A stretch of DNA of 6,811 nt from Candidatus Auribacterota bacterium (GCA_016933315.1 JAFGBE010000039.1:1-6811), one strand, 5' to 3'. Counted from the first letter of the stretch, positions 1 through 5,020 are shown. Notes: generated by a model not told the origin, from the letters alone. A program made the numbers and translations.

Positions 1-208
1 CATCGGCTTCAGCCAGATACAGGCTGATCTCTTTCTTTAACTTCCCGGGGTCGCTTTCATAAAACATCCCGGATACGACAGGTTTTCTGATTTTCATCGC
101 TTCTCCGCCCGGTTCTCCCGCAAATAATCCGCCGCTCTTCGTAATAGGACTATTGCAAAACACCAATAAAAGGAACCAATAAAAAATACGAGTGAAAATT
201 TTATTCAT
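1..208 (-). CDS. amrB: AmmeMemoRadiSam system protein B (MEMO1 family), N-terminal part, cut by window edge
   Basis: Translating the minus strand from the ATG at 208 gives 69 codons that run off the left edge. Residues 38-50 read MKIRKPVVSGMFY, followed by ESDPGKLKKEI and LYLAEAD. This is the characteristic N-terminus of MEMO1/AmmeMemoRadiSam-B proteins (R-K-P-x-V-x-G-x-F-Y-P-x-D-P-x-x-L). The family resembles extradiol dioxygenases, and in bacteria it is encoded with an AMMECR1 protein and a radical SAM protein; its reaction is not settled. Residues 1-37 add a short basic start and a hydrophobic run (FYWFLLLVF), which looks like a signal peptide or membrane anchor. An in-frame ATG at 97 is preceded by GGAG at good spacing and would give the usual cytosolic family start, so the true start is uncertain. 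It begins 14 bases after the HAMP gene stop, which suggests one operon. AMMECR1 and radical SAM partners would lie outside the window, if present. Confidence 0.82.
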   Translation of the reverse strand, partial: MNKIFTRIFYWFLLLVFCNSPITKSGGLFAGEPGGEAMKIRKPVVSGMFYESDPGKLKKEISLYLAEAD

Positions 209-222
209 CGGGAAAGTAATTG

Positions 223-795
223 TTAAATGTCTATACTGCCGAGCAGTTTCTTGATTTCTTCTATTGTTTCATTTTTATATTCATTTTTCAGGGATAATAA
301 GAGTTCCAGAACAGCCTTGATTTTCTCGTCTTTCTGCTGTTTCTTGTCGTTCAAAGAAGATGAAAGTTTTTCTATCTCATACGCGAGGTCATGCAGCAGA
401 TCGTTCTTCCTTAATTTTATTGTTTTCGGATAATTCCCGCCGATGATCCCCTGAAGTTCCTTTTTCAGCCTATAGGAAGGCCCTGCAAGTTTATGGGCGC
501 CGTACAGGCCTATAATGAAAAATGCGGCTGTCGATGCCAGCACCATCGCCGTAGTGGTAAAAGATACATATCTCTGCGCTGTTAAAAATTCTTCCAGTTT
601 TGAATCTTCACCAGGCCTTATAATATATTCATTCTCAAGGGATTTAATCCTGGCGTTATAGAGGCTGAAACCCCAGGCGCTGCTAAGGCAGAGGCAGATA
701 AGGGCAAAAAATATGCCGTATTTCACCTGAAGCGGAAAATCTACGATAAACTGCCTTCTCCTGTAAACCTTATCCTTCTGTGCTCTTTCAGACAT
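223..795 (-). CDS. Two-TM HAMP-domain membrane protein without an output domain
   Basis: The 190-residue product has a basic N-terminus (YRRRQF, 11-16), a first membrane segment at about 24-46, a short periplasmic loop of about 30 residues, and a second membrane segment at about 79-100. A HAMP-like linker follows (about 97-150), with the marker AGPSYRLKKEL and then IKLRKNDLLHDLAYEIEKL. The charged C-terminal tail to 190 is probably coiled coil. HAMP linkers normally pass a signal to a kinase, cyclase or chemotaxis domain, but here the protein ends after the helix. It may act as a partner for another signalling protein. Stand-alone proteins of this layout are known in several uncultured and deltaproteobacterial-type lineages, but I know of no assigned function. 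The ATG at 795 has a weak GGGG about 11 bases upstream. The next gene (MEMO-like) starts 14 bases after its stop. Confidence 0.75.
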   Translation of the reverse strand: MSERAQKDKVYRRRQFIVDFPLQVKYGIFFALICLCLSSAWGFSLYNARIKSLENEYIIRPGEDSKLEEFLTAQRYVSFTTTAMVLASTAAFFIIGLYGAHKLAGPSYRLKKELQGIIGGNYPKTIKLRKNDLLHDLAYEIEKLSSSLNDKKQQKDEKIKAVLELLLSLKNEYKNETIEEIKKLLGSIDI

Positions 796-858
796 AAAGC
801 TTTTCGCCCCGCAATCATCAAGTATGGTGATTAAGATGCTGAATCGGACATATTAATA

Positions 859-887
859 AGTATACCCGATTTTAACGCGATTGAAAA
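859..887 (-). promoter_or_regulatory. Predicted sigma-70-type promoter for the HAMP gene
   Basis: On the minus strand, TTTTCA (887-882) is followed after 17 bp by TATACT (864-859). The predicted start near 852 gives a leader of about 57 bases, containing a weak ATCA...TGAT hairpin. It lies between the repressor stop (893) and the HAMP start (795), so the HAMP/MEMO pair could be transcribed independently of the repressor. Based on motif matching only. Confidence 0.45.
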
Positions 888-892
888 TAAAA

Positions 893-2002
893 CTATTTGT
901 TTTTTTTCAATAGAAGCCTGCCCACGGAATCTCGGATTACAAGCTCCGTAGGAATAACGGATTTGAGAGGGGTAAACGAAGGATTTTCAATCTGGTTGAT
1001 TAACAGACTGACTGCAGTTATTCCCATTTCTTCTTTGAATATTCTGATTGTAGTCAGGGGAGGGTTCGTATGCGCGGCTATATCAATATCATCAAAACCT
1101 ATTATGGAAATATCTTTTCCCACCTTTAAGCCTTTTTCGGACACGGCCTTAATCGCGCCCACGGCGGCCCTGTCATTTATGGCAAAAATAGCGGTCGGCA
1201 TCGGTTTTACATCCATCAATATTCCCGCACAGGTATATCCCTGTTCCACGGTAAAATGGCCTTCAACAACATACCTTTCGTCCAGTGGGATACCCGCTTC
1301 TTTTAAAGCGTTTGTATAACCCTCATATCTTTCCTGGACGGTCTTATCATTCAAAGACCCCCTGATAAACCCGATTTTCCTGTGTCCCATCTCAATCAGG
1401 TATTTTATAGCATTGTAAGAACCGCCCGGGTTGTCGGGACGCACAGATGTTATGTTCTTGCCTTTTATATCCCTGTCTATAACAACACATGGTATCCCCT
1501 TCTCAAACTGGCTTATAATGAAATCATTGGATACTTCACCGGCAAATATAATCCCGTCAATCTTTCTTGAATCAAGCAAATCATGGATCTTGTTATCTCC
1601 GAAGAAATACTCTTCTCCCAGTGATGTAAGCAGTACCCCGTAACCTTTCTTGCCGGCCTCGCTCTCAATGCCGCTCAGTATCCTGGAATAATAAGGGTTG
1701 GCTGAATCCTGAAAAACATTTCTAAAGAAAACACAGGCTATGGTTTTCGCATGCTCTTTTTCTCTTTCGGCGGAATTGATTATTTTATTCCCGGAGCCGG
1801 GTATGGAAACAACCAGATTCCTGGCGATAAGATTCTTTATGGCTTTTCTTACGGTTATCCTGTTTACCTTGAATTCTGAACTGAGGGTCCGCTCGGGCGG
1901 AAGATACTCGCCCACTCTGAACACGCCTGACTTTATCTTATGAGTGAGTTCATCTTCTATCTGCTGGTAAATCGGTTTAGAGCTTTTTGTTTTTTTTGCC
2001 AT
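893..2002 (-). CDS. GntR/LacI chimeric transcriptional repressor (AraR-like architecture)
   Basis: This 369-residue protein has two parts. Residues about 10-75 form a GntR winged helix: PIYQQIEDELTHKIKSG, then the signature LPPERTLSSEF-x-VNRITVRKAIKNL at 34-58 and the wing at GSG. Residues about 86-360 form a LacI/periplasmic-binding-protein-like sensor, shown by NPYYSRILSGIESEA, DGIIFAG, VVIDRD, GHRKIGFIRG, RYEGYTNALKEAGI, TAIFAINDRAAVGAIKA and IIGFDDIDIA. This layout matches the arabinose repressor AraR and the many GntR/LacI regulators of Lentisphaerae-type bacteria, which sense small sugars and dissociate from DNA on binding. The ligand cannot be told from sequence. The ATG at 2002 has only a weak GGA upstream. 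A 17-bp palindrome just downstream of its predicted -10 also occurs at the upstream prepilin gene, pointing to autoregulation and control of that neighbour. Confidence 0.93.
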   Translation of the reverse strand: MAKKTKSSKPIYQQIEDELTHKIKSGVFRVGEYLPPERTLSSEFKVNRITVRKAIKNLIARNLVVSIPGSGNKIINSAEREKEHAKTIACVFFRNVFQDSANPYYSRILSGIESEAGKKGYGVLLTSLGEEYFFGDNKIHDLLDSRKIDGIIFAGEVSNDFIISQFEKGIPCVVIDRDIKGKNITSVRPDNPGGSYNAIKYLIEMGHRKIGFIRGSLNDKTVQERYEGYTNALKEAGIPLDERYVVEGHFTVEQGYTCAGILMDVKPMPTAIFAINDRAAVGAIKAVSEKGLKVGKDISIIGFDDIDIAAHTNPPLTTIRIFKEEMGITAVSLLINQIENPSFTPLKSVIPTELVIRDSVGRLLLKKNK

Positions 2003-2026
2003 ATTCCAGCCAAAGTAAAGTATTAT

Positions 2027-2043
2027 ACCGGTTGTTTACCTGT
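2027..2043. promoter_or_regulatory. Predicted operator palindrome at the repressor promoter
   Basis: Plus strand ACCGGTT-GTT-TACCTGT is a 7-3-7 imperfect palindrome. The wider tract 2024-2043 matches 2722-2741 upstream of the prepilin gene at 17 of 20 positions with no gap. It starts 3 bp downstream of the predicted -10, a typical position for a repressor blocking its own promoter. GntR and LacI proteins bind such palindromes as dimers; assignment to the adjacent repressor is inference. Confidence 0.6.
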
Positions 2044-2046
2044 AGT

Positions 2047-2075
2047 AATATACTAACAGAAAAAAGATTTGTCAA
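2047..2075 (-). promoter_or_regulatory. Predicted promoter of the GntR/LacI repressor gene
   Basis: On the minus strand, TTGACA (2075-2070) is followed after 17 bp by TATATT (2052-2047). Initiation near 2040 would fall inside the palindrome at 2027-2043. The -35 overlaps a direct repeat AAAAAAGATTT (2060-2070 and 2074-2084) directly after the prepilin stop. The distance from the first base of TTGACA to the palindrome edge (2075 to 2043) is 32 bp, identical to that at the prepilin promoter. Confidence 0.6.
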
Positions 2076-2087
2076 AAAAGATTTTTT

Positions 2088-2717
2088 TCAGGGTCGCAGG
2101 TGCATGCCGCCTGTCCACCATCTCCAGTTCGGATCTTTCGGGGGTATATTTTTGCTCCAGTGAACATGTCCGTCGCAATACAGGTAGTTTACGCCTCCCC
2201 TGTGGGCTTTTCTGACGGCGCTTTCCATGCCACCCGCCCAATCCGCATACTCCGGGTCAATTGAATTATACCAACCGTCGCATACAAAAACTTTATCCGT
2301 AACAAGAGGTATCTTGTCTATCCTGTATAACTCGACACATTCATTCATCATATAATTCCAATTAGCCCATGTGGGATGAAGCGGATTTTTTTCGGGATTT
2401 CCGGACGGGCAGCTATAGACACCTCCCGGATTCTGCCCGCTGCTGAACGGAACACCCCTGGTGTAAGGCTGCAGCGCATCCTGCCATCCGGTATCCCCTG
2501 AGAGGAAAGCTTCCGGAATATAGCCGTTCCATTCGTTAGTATACATCAGCAGGGCATATCCAAACTGCTTGAGGTACCCCTGGCACACACTGGATACCGC
2601 GGCTTCCCTCGCGGATTTGATCGCAGGCAGTATAAGAGAAGCAAGAATACTTATAATAGCTATGACGACAAGCAGTTCGACTAATGTAAAACCTATGCTA
2701 TTTTTTGTCTTTCTCAT
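2088..2717 (-). CDS. Prepilin-like surface protein with type IV pilin leader and H-X9-DG motif
   Basis: The 209-residue product begins with a prepilin leader: nine residues ending in G9, then F10[23 protein letters not shown]. Cleavage would follow G9, mature E5 is E14, and the hydrophobic helix spans about 10-32. The C-terminal half has YSCPSGNP (C103-P104), YMMNE (122-126) and [17 protein letters not shown], in which H172 and D182-G183 form the H-X9-DG motif. This places it in the large class of pseudopilin-like proteins with N-methylation and H-X9-DG domains common in Planctomycetes, Lentisphaerae and relatives. They are presumed to be exported and anchored by a type II secretion/type IV pilus-like machine; individual functions are mostly unknown. 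The ATG at 2717 gives the correct leader although no Shine-Dalgarno is visible. The predicted promoter and operator lie directly upstream, and the repressor gene follows after 85 bases. Confidence 0.93.
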   Translation of the reverse strand: MRKTKNSIGFTLVELLVVIAIISILASLILPAIKSAREAAVSSVCQGYLKQFGYALLMYTNEWNGYIPEAFLSGDTGWQDALQPYTRGVPFSSGQNPGGVYSCPSGNPEKNPLHPTWANWNYMMNECVELYRIDKIPLVTDKVFVCDGWYNSIDPEYADWAGGMESAVRKAHRGGVNYLYCDGHVHWSKNIPPKDPNWRWWTGGMHLRP

Positions 2718-2724
2718 AAAATAT

Positions 2725-2741
2725 ACCGGTAATATACCTGT
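2725..2741. promoter_or_regulatory. Predicted operator palindrome at the prepilin promoter
   Basis: Plus strand ACCGGTA-ATA-TACCTGT is a 7-3-7 palindrome with one mismatched pair. It begins 4 bp past the predicted -10 and covers the predicted start of transcription, so a bound repressor would block initiation. It pairs with the site at 2027-2043 in sequence, orientation and distance from the -35. It ends only 8 bases from the start codon, which may explain the missing Shine-Dalgarno. Confidence 0.65.
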
Positions 2742-2745
2742 TTAT

Positions 2746-2773
2746 ATTGTAGCATTTCTGCGAGGTTTGTCAA
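2746..2773 (-). promoter_or_regulatory. Predicted promoter of the minus-strand prepilin gene
   Basis: On the minus strand, a consensus TTGACA (2773-2768) is followed after 16 bp by TACAAT (2751-2746). Transcription should begin near 2739, inside the palindrome, giving a leader of about 22 bases. The strong match suggests high expression when the repressor is released. Confidence 0.65.
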
Positions 2774-2812
2774 GGACGGCATCCGCATAGTGAAAAATCA
2801 AGCAAATGCCCT

Positions 2813-2842
2813 TTGACCGGGCAACCTGTTAAATGTTATATT
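2813..2842 (+). promoter_or_regulatory. Predicted promoter driving the riboswitch and second prepilin gene
   Basis: TTGACC (2813-2818) is followed after 18 bp by TATATT (2837-2842), with a TG one base upstream of the -10 as in extended -10 promoters. Initiation near 2849 would transcribe the whole aptamer, whose P1 begins at 2867. A perfect TATAAT at 2864-2869 cannot serve, because its transcript would lack the 5' strand of P1. Confidence 0.45.
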
Positions 2843-2866
2843 TTAATAGAAGGACAAATATACTAT

Positions 2867-2954
2867 AATACCGATAAAGGCAAACTGCCTGAAAAGGCAG
2901 GGCGCAAAACTGCGGGCCTTTTTAAAAGAATGGCAGCCGGGTTACCGAAGTATT
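2867..2954 (+). ncRNA. c-di-GMP-I (GEMM-I) riboswitch aptamer
   Basis: All hallmark elements occur in order. P1 pairs AATAC (2867-2871) with GTATT (2950-2954). The core AAGGCAAAC follows at 2877-2885. P1b is a 6-bp stem, CTGCCT/AGGCAG, closed by a GAAA tetraloop (2891-2894), the loop that docks into a receptor in this class. Next come the core GGCGCAAAA (2901-2909), GCGGGCC (2912-2918) with GGCAGCC (2932-2938), and the invariant 3' core CCGGGTTACCG (2937-2947). Aligned by hand to the Vibrio cholerae Vc2 aptamer, G20 is G2879, the G21-C46 pair is 2880/2905 and A47 is A2906. G rather than A at position 20 favours c-di-GMP over the cGAMP-sensing variant known from Geobacter. Position 43 is G instead of the A of Vc2. 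It lies directly upstream of the second prepilin gene. Confidence 0.94.
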
Positions 2955-2964
2955 AAGGCTCTTG

Positions 2965-2995
2965 ACCCATTCTTTTAAAAAGAGAATGGGTTTTT
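2965..2995 (+). terminator. Intrinsic terminator / expression platform of the c-di-GMP riboswitch
   Basis: ACCCATTCTTTT (2965-2976) pairs with AAGAGAATGGGT (2980-2991) in a 12-bp stem (one G-T pair) with an AAA loop. TTTT (2992-2995) and the start codon at 3002 follow. The 5' arm, bases 2967-2982, is also a perfect 16-nt complement of aptamer bases 2918-2933, so aptamer and terminator can be replaced together by an antiterminator helix. A stabilised aptamer leaves the terminator free to form, which predicts an OFF switch. The 3' arm lies 10 bases before the ATG and includes the only G-rich stretch, so translation could be affected too. Confidence 0.85.
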
Positions 2996-3001
2996 GATAT
3001 T

Positions 3002-3688
3002 ATGAGAAAGCATCTGCATAGAGACGGATTTACATTGGGAGAACTATTGTCGGTGATTACGATAGTTTCCATACTGCTGTCACTTATTTTTCCCGCTATC
3101 TGGCAATCATGGGAAAGGGGAAGAAGAATAAGCTGTATGAGCAATATGAAACAGCTTGTACACGCCGCAATGATATATTCCACGGATTACAGCGACCACT
3201 TCCCTTACTGCGGATGGGGCTGGAGCATGGGAATGGATGAGGAAGAAGGCATTTGCTGGATGGACGCGCTCCTGCCCTATATCCAATACCAGAAAGAGCT
3301 GTTTATCTGTCCCGCCGACGAAAACCCGAATGACCAGGGCCTCTACTGCTGGGCAGGACAGACCTCAGTAACACAATGCTCGTATGCCATGAACGAATCA
3401 GTTGTAGGATGCGACAATTCGGCTAACTGGGAAGGAGGGCATGGAACAGATGTCGGAAGGCTGAAAGGATTCATTCCCATTATACAGGCCCCTGAAGAGG
3501 TGCTGTTATTTATAGATGCCGACTACCTCTGGATAAACGCGCAAAACAGAAGCACATTCATCAACAGGGCGATATCTCACCACGGTATCGGCGCGACATG
3601 TTCTTTCTGCGACGGGCACAGCGAATGGGTCCAGACAGAAAAACTCGACTCTGTGAGGACAGACCCTCTTCCTGACTATCCGCCATAA
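3002..3688 (+). CDS. Prepilin-like H-X9-DG protein under c-di-GMP riboswitch control
   Basis: This 228-residue protein has the same plan as the minus-strand prepilin. The leader ends at G9, followed by F10-TLGE-LLSVITIVSILLSLIFPAI, with E14 as mature E5 and a hydrophobic helix at about 10-32. It shares C103-P104 (FICPADENP), SYAMNES (127-133) and the H-X9-DG motif (H194, D204-G205) in SHHGIGATCSFCDGHSEW. The two proteins are similar in length and architecture but clearly diverged. It should be processed by a prepilin peptidase and held in, or exported across, the envelope by a type IV pilus/type II secretion-like apparatus. Riboswitch control links it to the c-di-GMP decision between motile and attached life, suggesting adhesion, surface sensing or secretion; this is inference. 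There is no clear Shine-Dalgarno. The ATG at 3002 is supported by the complete prepilin leader. Confidence 0.93.
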   Translation: MRKHLHRDGFTLGELLSVITIVSILLSLIFPAIWQSWERGRRISCMSNMKQLVHAAMIYSTDYSDHFPYCGWGWSMGMDEEEGICWMDALLPYIQYQKELFICPADENPNDQGLYCWAGQTSVTQCSYAMNESVVGCDNSANWEGGHGTDVGRLKGFIPIIQAPEEVLLFIDADYLWINAQNRSTFINRAISHHGIGATCSFCDGHSEWVQTEKLDSVRTDPLPDYPP

Positions 3689-3709
3689 AGCCCAATCCCC
3701 TTTTAAATC

Positions 3710-3738
3710 TTGACGATTTGAACTTTCAAATATATACT
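3710..3738 (+). promoter_or_regulatory. Predicted strong promoter for tRNA-Ala
   Basis: TTGACG (3710-3715), 17 bp, then TATACT (3733-3738) is a near-consensus sigma-70 promoter about 60 bp upstream of the tRNA. A second TATAAT at 3765-3770 has no good -35 at 17 bp. The 112-bp gap between the prepilin stop and the tRNA holds no other recognisable feature, and no terminator for the prepilin gene was found in it. Confidence 0.6.
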
Positions 3739-3800
3739 TTCTTTTCGCTCAGGGGGACGATCTTTATAATATTATTACGTAATTTCCGGAAATTTACGGA

Positions 3801-3877
3801 GGGGGTATAGCTCAGTTGGCTAGAGTGCTTGACTGGCAGTCAAGAGGTCGGGGGTTCGACTCCCCCTACCTCCACCA
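3801..3877 (+). tRNA. tRNA-Ala (anticodon GGC), CCA encoded
   Basis: A full cloverleaf can be drawn. Acceptor GGGGGTA pairs with TACCTCC and includes the G3-U70 wobble that is the alanine identity element. TA at 8-9 precedes the D arm GCTC...GAGT. The anticodon stem is CTTGA/TCAAG with loop CTGGCAG (anticodon 3835-3837, reading GCC). The T arm is GGGGG-TTCGACT-CCCCC. Discriminator A3874 and genomic CCA (3875-3877) follow. Total 77 nt. Confidence 0.97.
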
Positions 3878-3970
3878 GTTCCACCAGAGGTGGAACAGAG
3901 CAATTGAGCAATAGAAAATAGAGAAATAAACAATAAAAAAACTCAATTGCGGTCTATTCTCTATTTTCTA
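3878..3970 (+). repeat. tRNA-trailing repeat element, copy A (downstream of tRNA-Ala)
   Basis: The element starts on the base after the tRNA CCA. Its parts are: a hairpin GTTCCACC-AGA-GGTGGAAC (3878-3896); a tract beginning AGAGCAATTGAG (3897-3923); a variable 19-nt A-rich spacer; TCAATTGCGGTCT (3943-3955); and CTCTATTTTCTA (3959-3970). Copy B after tRNA-Leu has the same order and polarity. The 27-nt tract plus the preceding C is identical in both, the 13-nt block is identical, and the hairpin stem differs only by two compensatory pair changes. No T-run follows the hairpin, so it is not an ordinary terminator. Family unknown to me. Confidence 0.8.
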
Positions 3971-4218
3971 ATGTTCACGTCCCCAAAAATTAGAGAATCG
4001 AAATTCAAGAAATAGAACAATAGACAAAAATAAGATTTTCGGTTGCGTTCCTTGCCCGCCGCAGGAGGATATTCTCCCCGCCAAAGGCGGACAAGTATTT
4101 TCTATTTTCAAAACTAATATTTCCATTCGGGCAAAGTGAAGACTTCCGTCCCGGCAGGCAGGTAGTGTTCAATTGCTCTATTGTTCAAATCAAACGCGGG
4201 TATAAACGGAAGAATTAA
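3971..4218. other. Non-coding AT-rich mosaic with an embedded GC-rich palindrome
   Basis: No gene is supportable here. The DNA is built of short words related to the tRNA-trailing element: AGAAATAGAACAATAGAC around 4008-4024, TATTTTCTATTTTC around 4096-4109, and TCAATTGCTCTATTGTTCAA (about 4169-4188), whose first 11 bases are the reverse complement of the element core. A GC-rich insert at 4051-4095 has arms CTTGCCCGCC and GGCGGACAAG (one mismatched pair) around an inner GGAG/CTCC hairpin. This looks like accumulated, decaying dispersed repeats. Confidence 0.55.
4051..4095. repeat. GC-rich imperfect palindrome
   Basis: The outer arms, 4051-4060 and 4086-4095, pair 9 of 10 with the tenth a G-T in RNA. 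Inside, GGAG (4064-4067) faces CTCC (4074-4077), and CCGCC-AAA-GGCGG (4078-4090) offers an alternative small hairpin. Its composition contrasts sharply with the surrounding AT-rich DNA and resembles the hairpin of element copy B (CCGCC-TTC-GGCGG). Confidence 0.6.
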
Positions 4219-4440
4219 TCAGTAACTTATAAGTTCCGATACTTTTTCCATCTGGTTTTTGAGGGTATTTATATTTCTTTCCAGAATTCTTATTTGGTAA
4301 GCCAGGACCTTGTTTTTCTCTCTTTCTTTCTGGTAGAGGATGTTGGACCAGACCAGCGCCATACTTATGACAACTATGGAAATCCCAAGCAAAGCGTAGG
4401 AATATTTCGCTTTGTCATTTTTTACTTTATCTTCTTCCAT
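4219..4440 (-). CDS. Small single-TM coiled-coil protein, unknown function
   Basis: The 73-residue product has a charged N-terminus (MEEDKVKNDKAK), one membrane helix at about residues 15-33 (YALLGISIVVISMALVW), and a charged C-terminal helix (about 38-70) that looks like coiled coil (KVLAYQIRILERNINTLKNQMEKVSEL). The topology (short cytosolic tail, one TM, extracytoplasmic coiled coil) resembles small division proteins such as FtsL or DivIC, but no sequence evidence supports that and there is no division-gene context. The ATG at 4440 is preferred over the adjacent TTG at 4443, because AGGGGGG lies 5 bases before the ATG and too close to the TTG. It has its own predicted promoter. Confidence 0.7.
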   Translation of the reverse strand: MEEDKVKNDKAKYSYALLGISIVVISMALVWSNILYQKEREKNKVLAYQIRILERNINTLKNQMEKVSELISY

Positions 4441-4474
4441 CAATCCCCCCTGAAAGAAATAAATCTACATTAAT

Positions 4475-4503
4475 AATTTACTACTATATACAAAATAAGT
4501 CAA
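4475..4503 (-). promoter_or_regulatory. Predicted promoter of the small coiled-coil gene
   Basis: On the minus strand, TTGACT (4503-4498) is followed after 17 bp by TAAATT (4480-4475). Initiation near 4468 would leave a leader of about 28 bases carrying the strong AGGGGGG ribosome binding site at about 4446-4452. It lies in the 93-bp gap downstream of the VIT-like gene. Confidence 0.5.
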
Positions 4504-4533
4504 ACATTTGGTTTAAAAGAAATCAACGGAAAA

Positions 4534-5019
4534 TCAGCACTTCAGCAGCATTGAAATGGCATCCCCCGTGAAATGGGTAAGGAAGACGACTATTGCAGCT
4601 ATCAATAAATGCTCTCCGGCGACTTTGAACGGATTCGCGCCCTGTTTCTTTCCCATGATAAAGCTGAAGACCCCAAGCATTGAAAACCCGTATATCACGC
4701 TTATAATAACAGCCATATCAAGCCTTAACAGAAGCAGGGGTATAAGAAAAGTCAGCGCGAAAACAAATTTCGAAATAAATGTCGCAACGGTTGATATCCA
4801 GACTTCCGCCGCTGTATGCCTGTTCTCCGATTCCTCGGAAACATGTATTCCAAGCGCATCGGAAAAAGCGTCCGCAATGGCAATCGTTAAAACGCCGCCG
4901 ATAACGGCAAGTTTTGAATGGGTCCCGGAATGAAGCCCGACCATAAGCCCTATGGTAGTTATTATCCCGGATGTAAACCCGAAGCTGAAACCGACTTTGA
5001 GTGAATGATTTTTATCCAT
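4534..5019 (-). CDS. VIT1/CCC1-like integral membrane protein (putative metal-ion transporter relative)
   Basis: The product has 161 residues with about five hydrophobic segments (about 9-28, 36-57, 76-98, 101-121, 133-155). The N-terminal part, GFTSGIITTIGLMVGLHSGT then GGVLTIAIADAFSDALGIHVSEESE, follows the VIT1/CCC1 pattern: a glycine-rich first helix, then a helix with A-D-x-F-S-x-A-L-G and a downstream acidic stretch. VIT1/CCC1 proteins move Fe2+ or Mn2+ out of the cytosol. This one is shorter than the usual 220-250 residues and lacks the extended cytosolic metal-binding helices, apart from the short EESE patch. The usual first-helix aspartate (N-D-G) is replaced by T-S-G, so the substrate is uncertain. 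The ATG at 5019 has only a weak GAG nearby; a better GGAGG lies about 14 bases upstream. Confidence 0.65.
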   Translation of the reverse strand: MDKNHSLKVGFSFGFTSGIITTIGLMVGLHSGTHSKLAVIGGVLTIAIADAFSDALGIHVSEESENRHTAAEVWISTVATFISKFVFALTFLIPLLLLRLDMAVIISVIYGFSMLGVFSFIMGKKQGANPFKVAGEHLLIAAIVVFLTHFTGDAISMLLKC

Positions 5020-5020
5020 T

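Noticed and set aside
2060..2087. A/T-rich palindrome after the prepilin stop as a terminator
   Set aside because: The tract AAAAAAGATTTTTTT can fold weakly but lacks a GC stem, and it overlaps the predicted -35 of the repressor promoter.
2816..2829. Third copy of the operator (ACCGG...AACCTGT) near the riboswitch promoter
   Set aside because: Half-sites resemble the palindrome but the spacing is 3 bp shorter than in the two matched sites, so a dimer would not bind in the same geometry. Probably chance.
2864..2869. Perfect TATAAT box just upstream of the riboswitch
   Set aside because: It overlaps the 5' strand of P1 (2867-2871). A transcript starting about 7 bases downstream would lack part of the aptamer, and no good -35 lies 17 bp upstream.
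3871..3887. Direct repeat TCCACCAG at the tRNA-Ala 3' end as an attachment-site duplication
   Set aside because: The second copy is part of the hairpin arm, and the tRNA-Leu copy does not repeat its own tRNA end, so the duplication looks coincidental.
3878..3896. Hairpin after tRNA-Ala as a rho-independent terminator
   Set aside because: No T-run follows; the downstream tract is A-rich and strongly conserved with copy B, so simple termination does not explain it.
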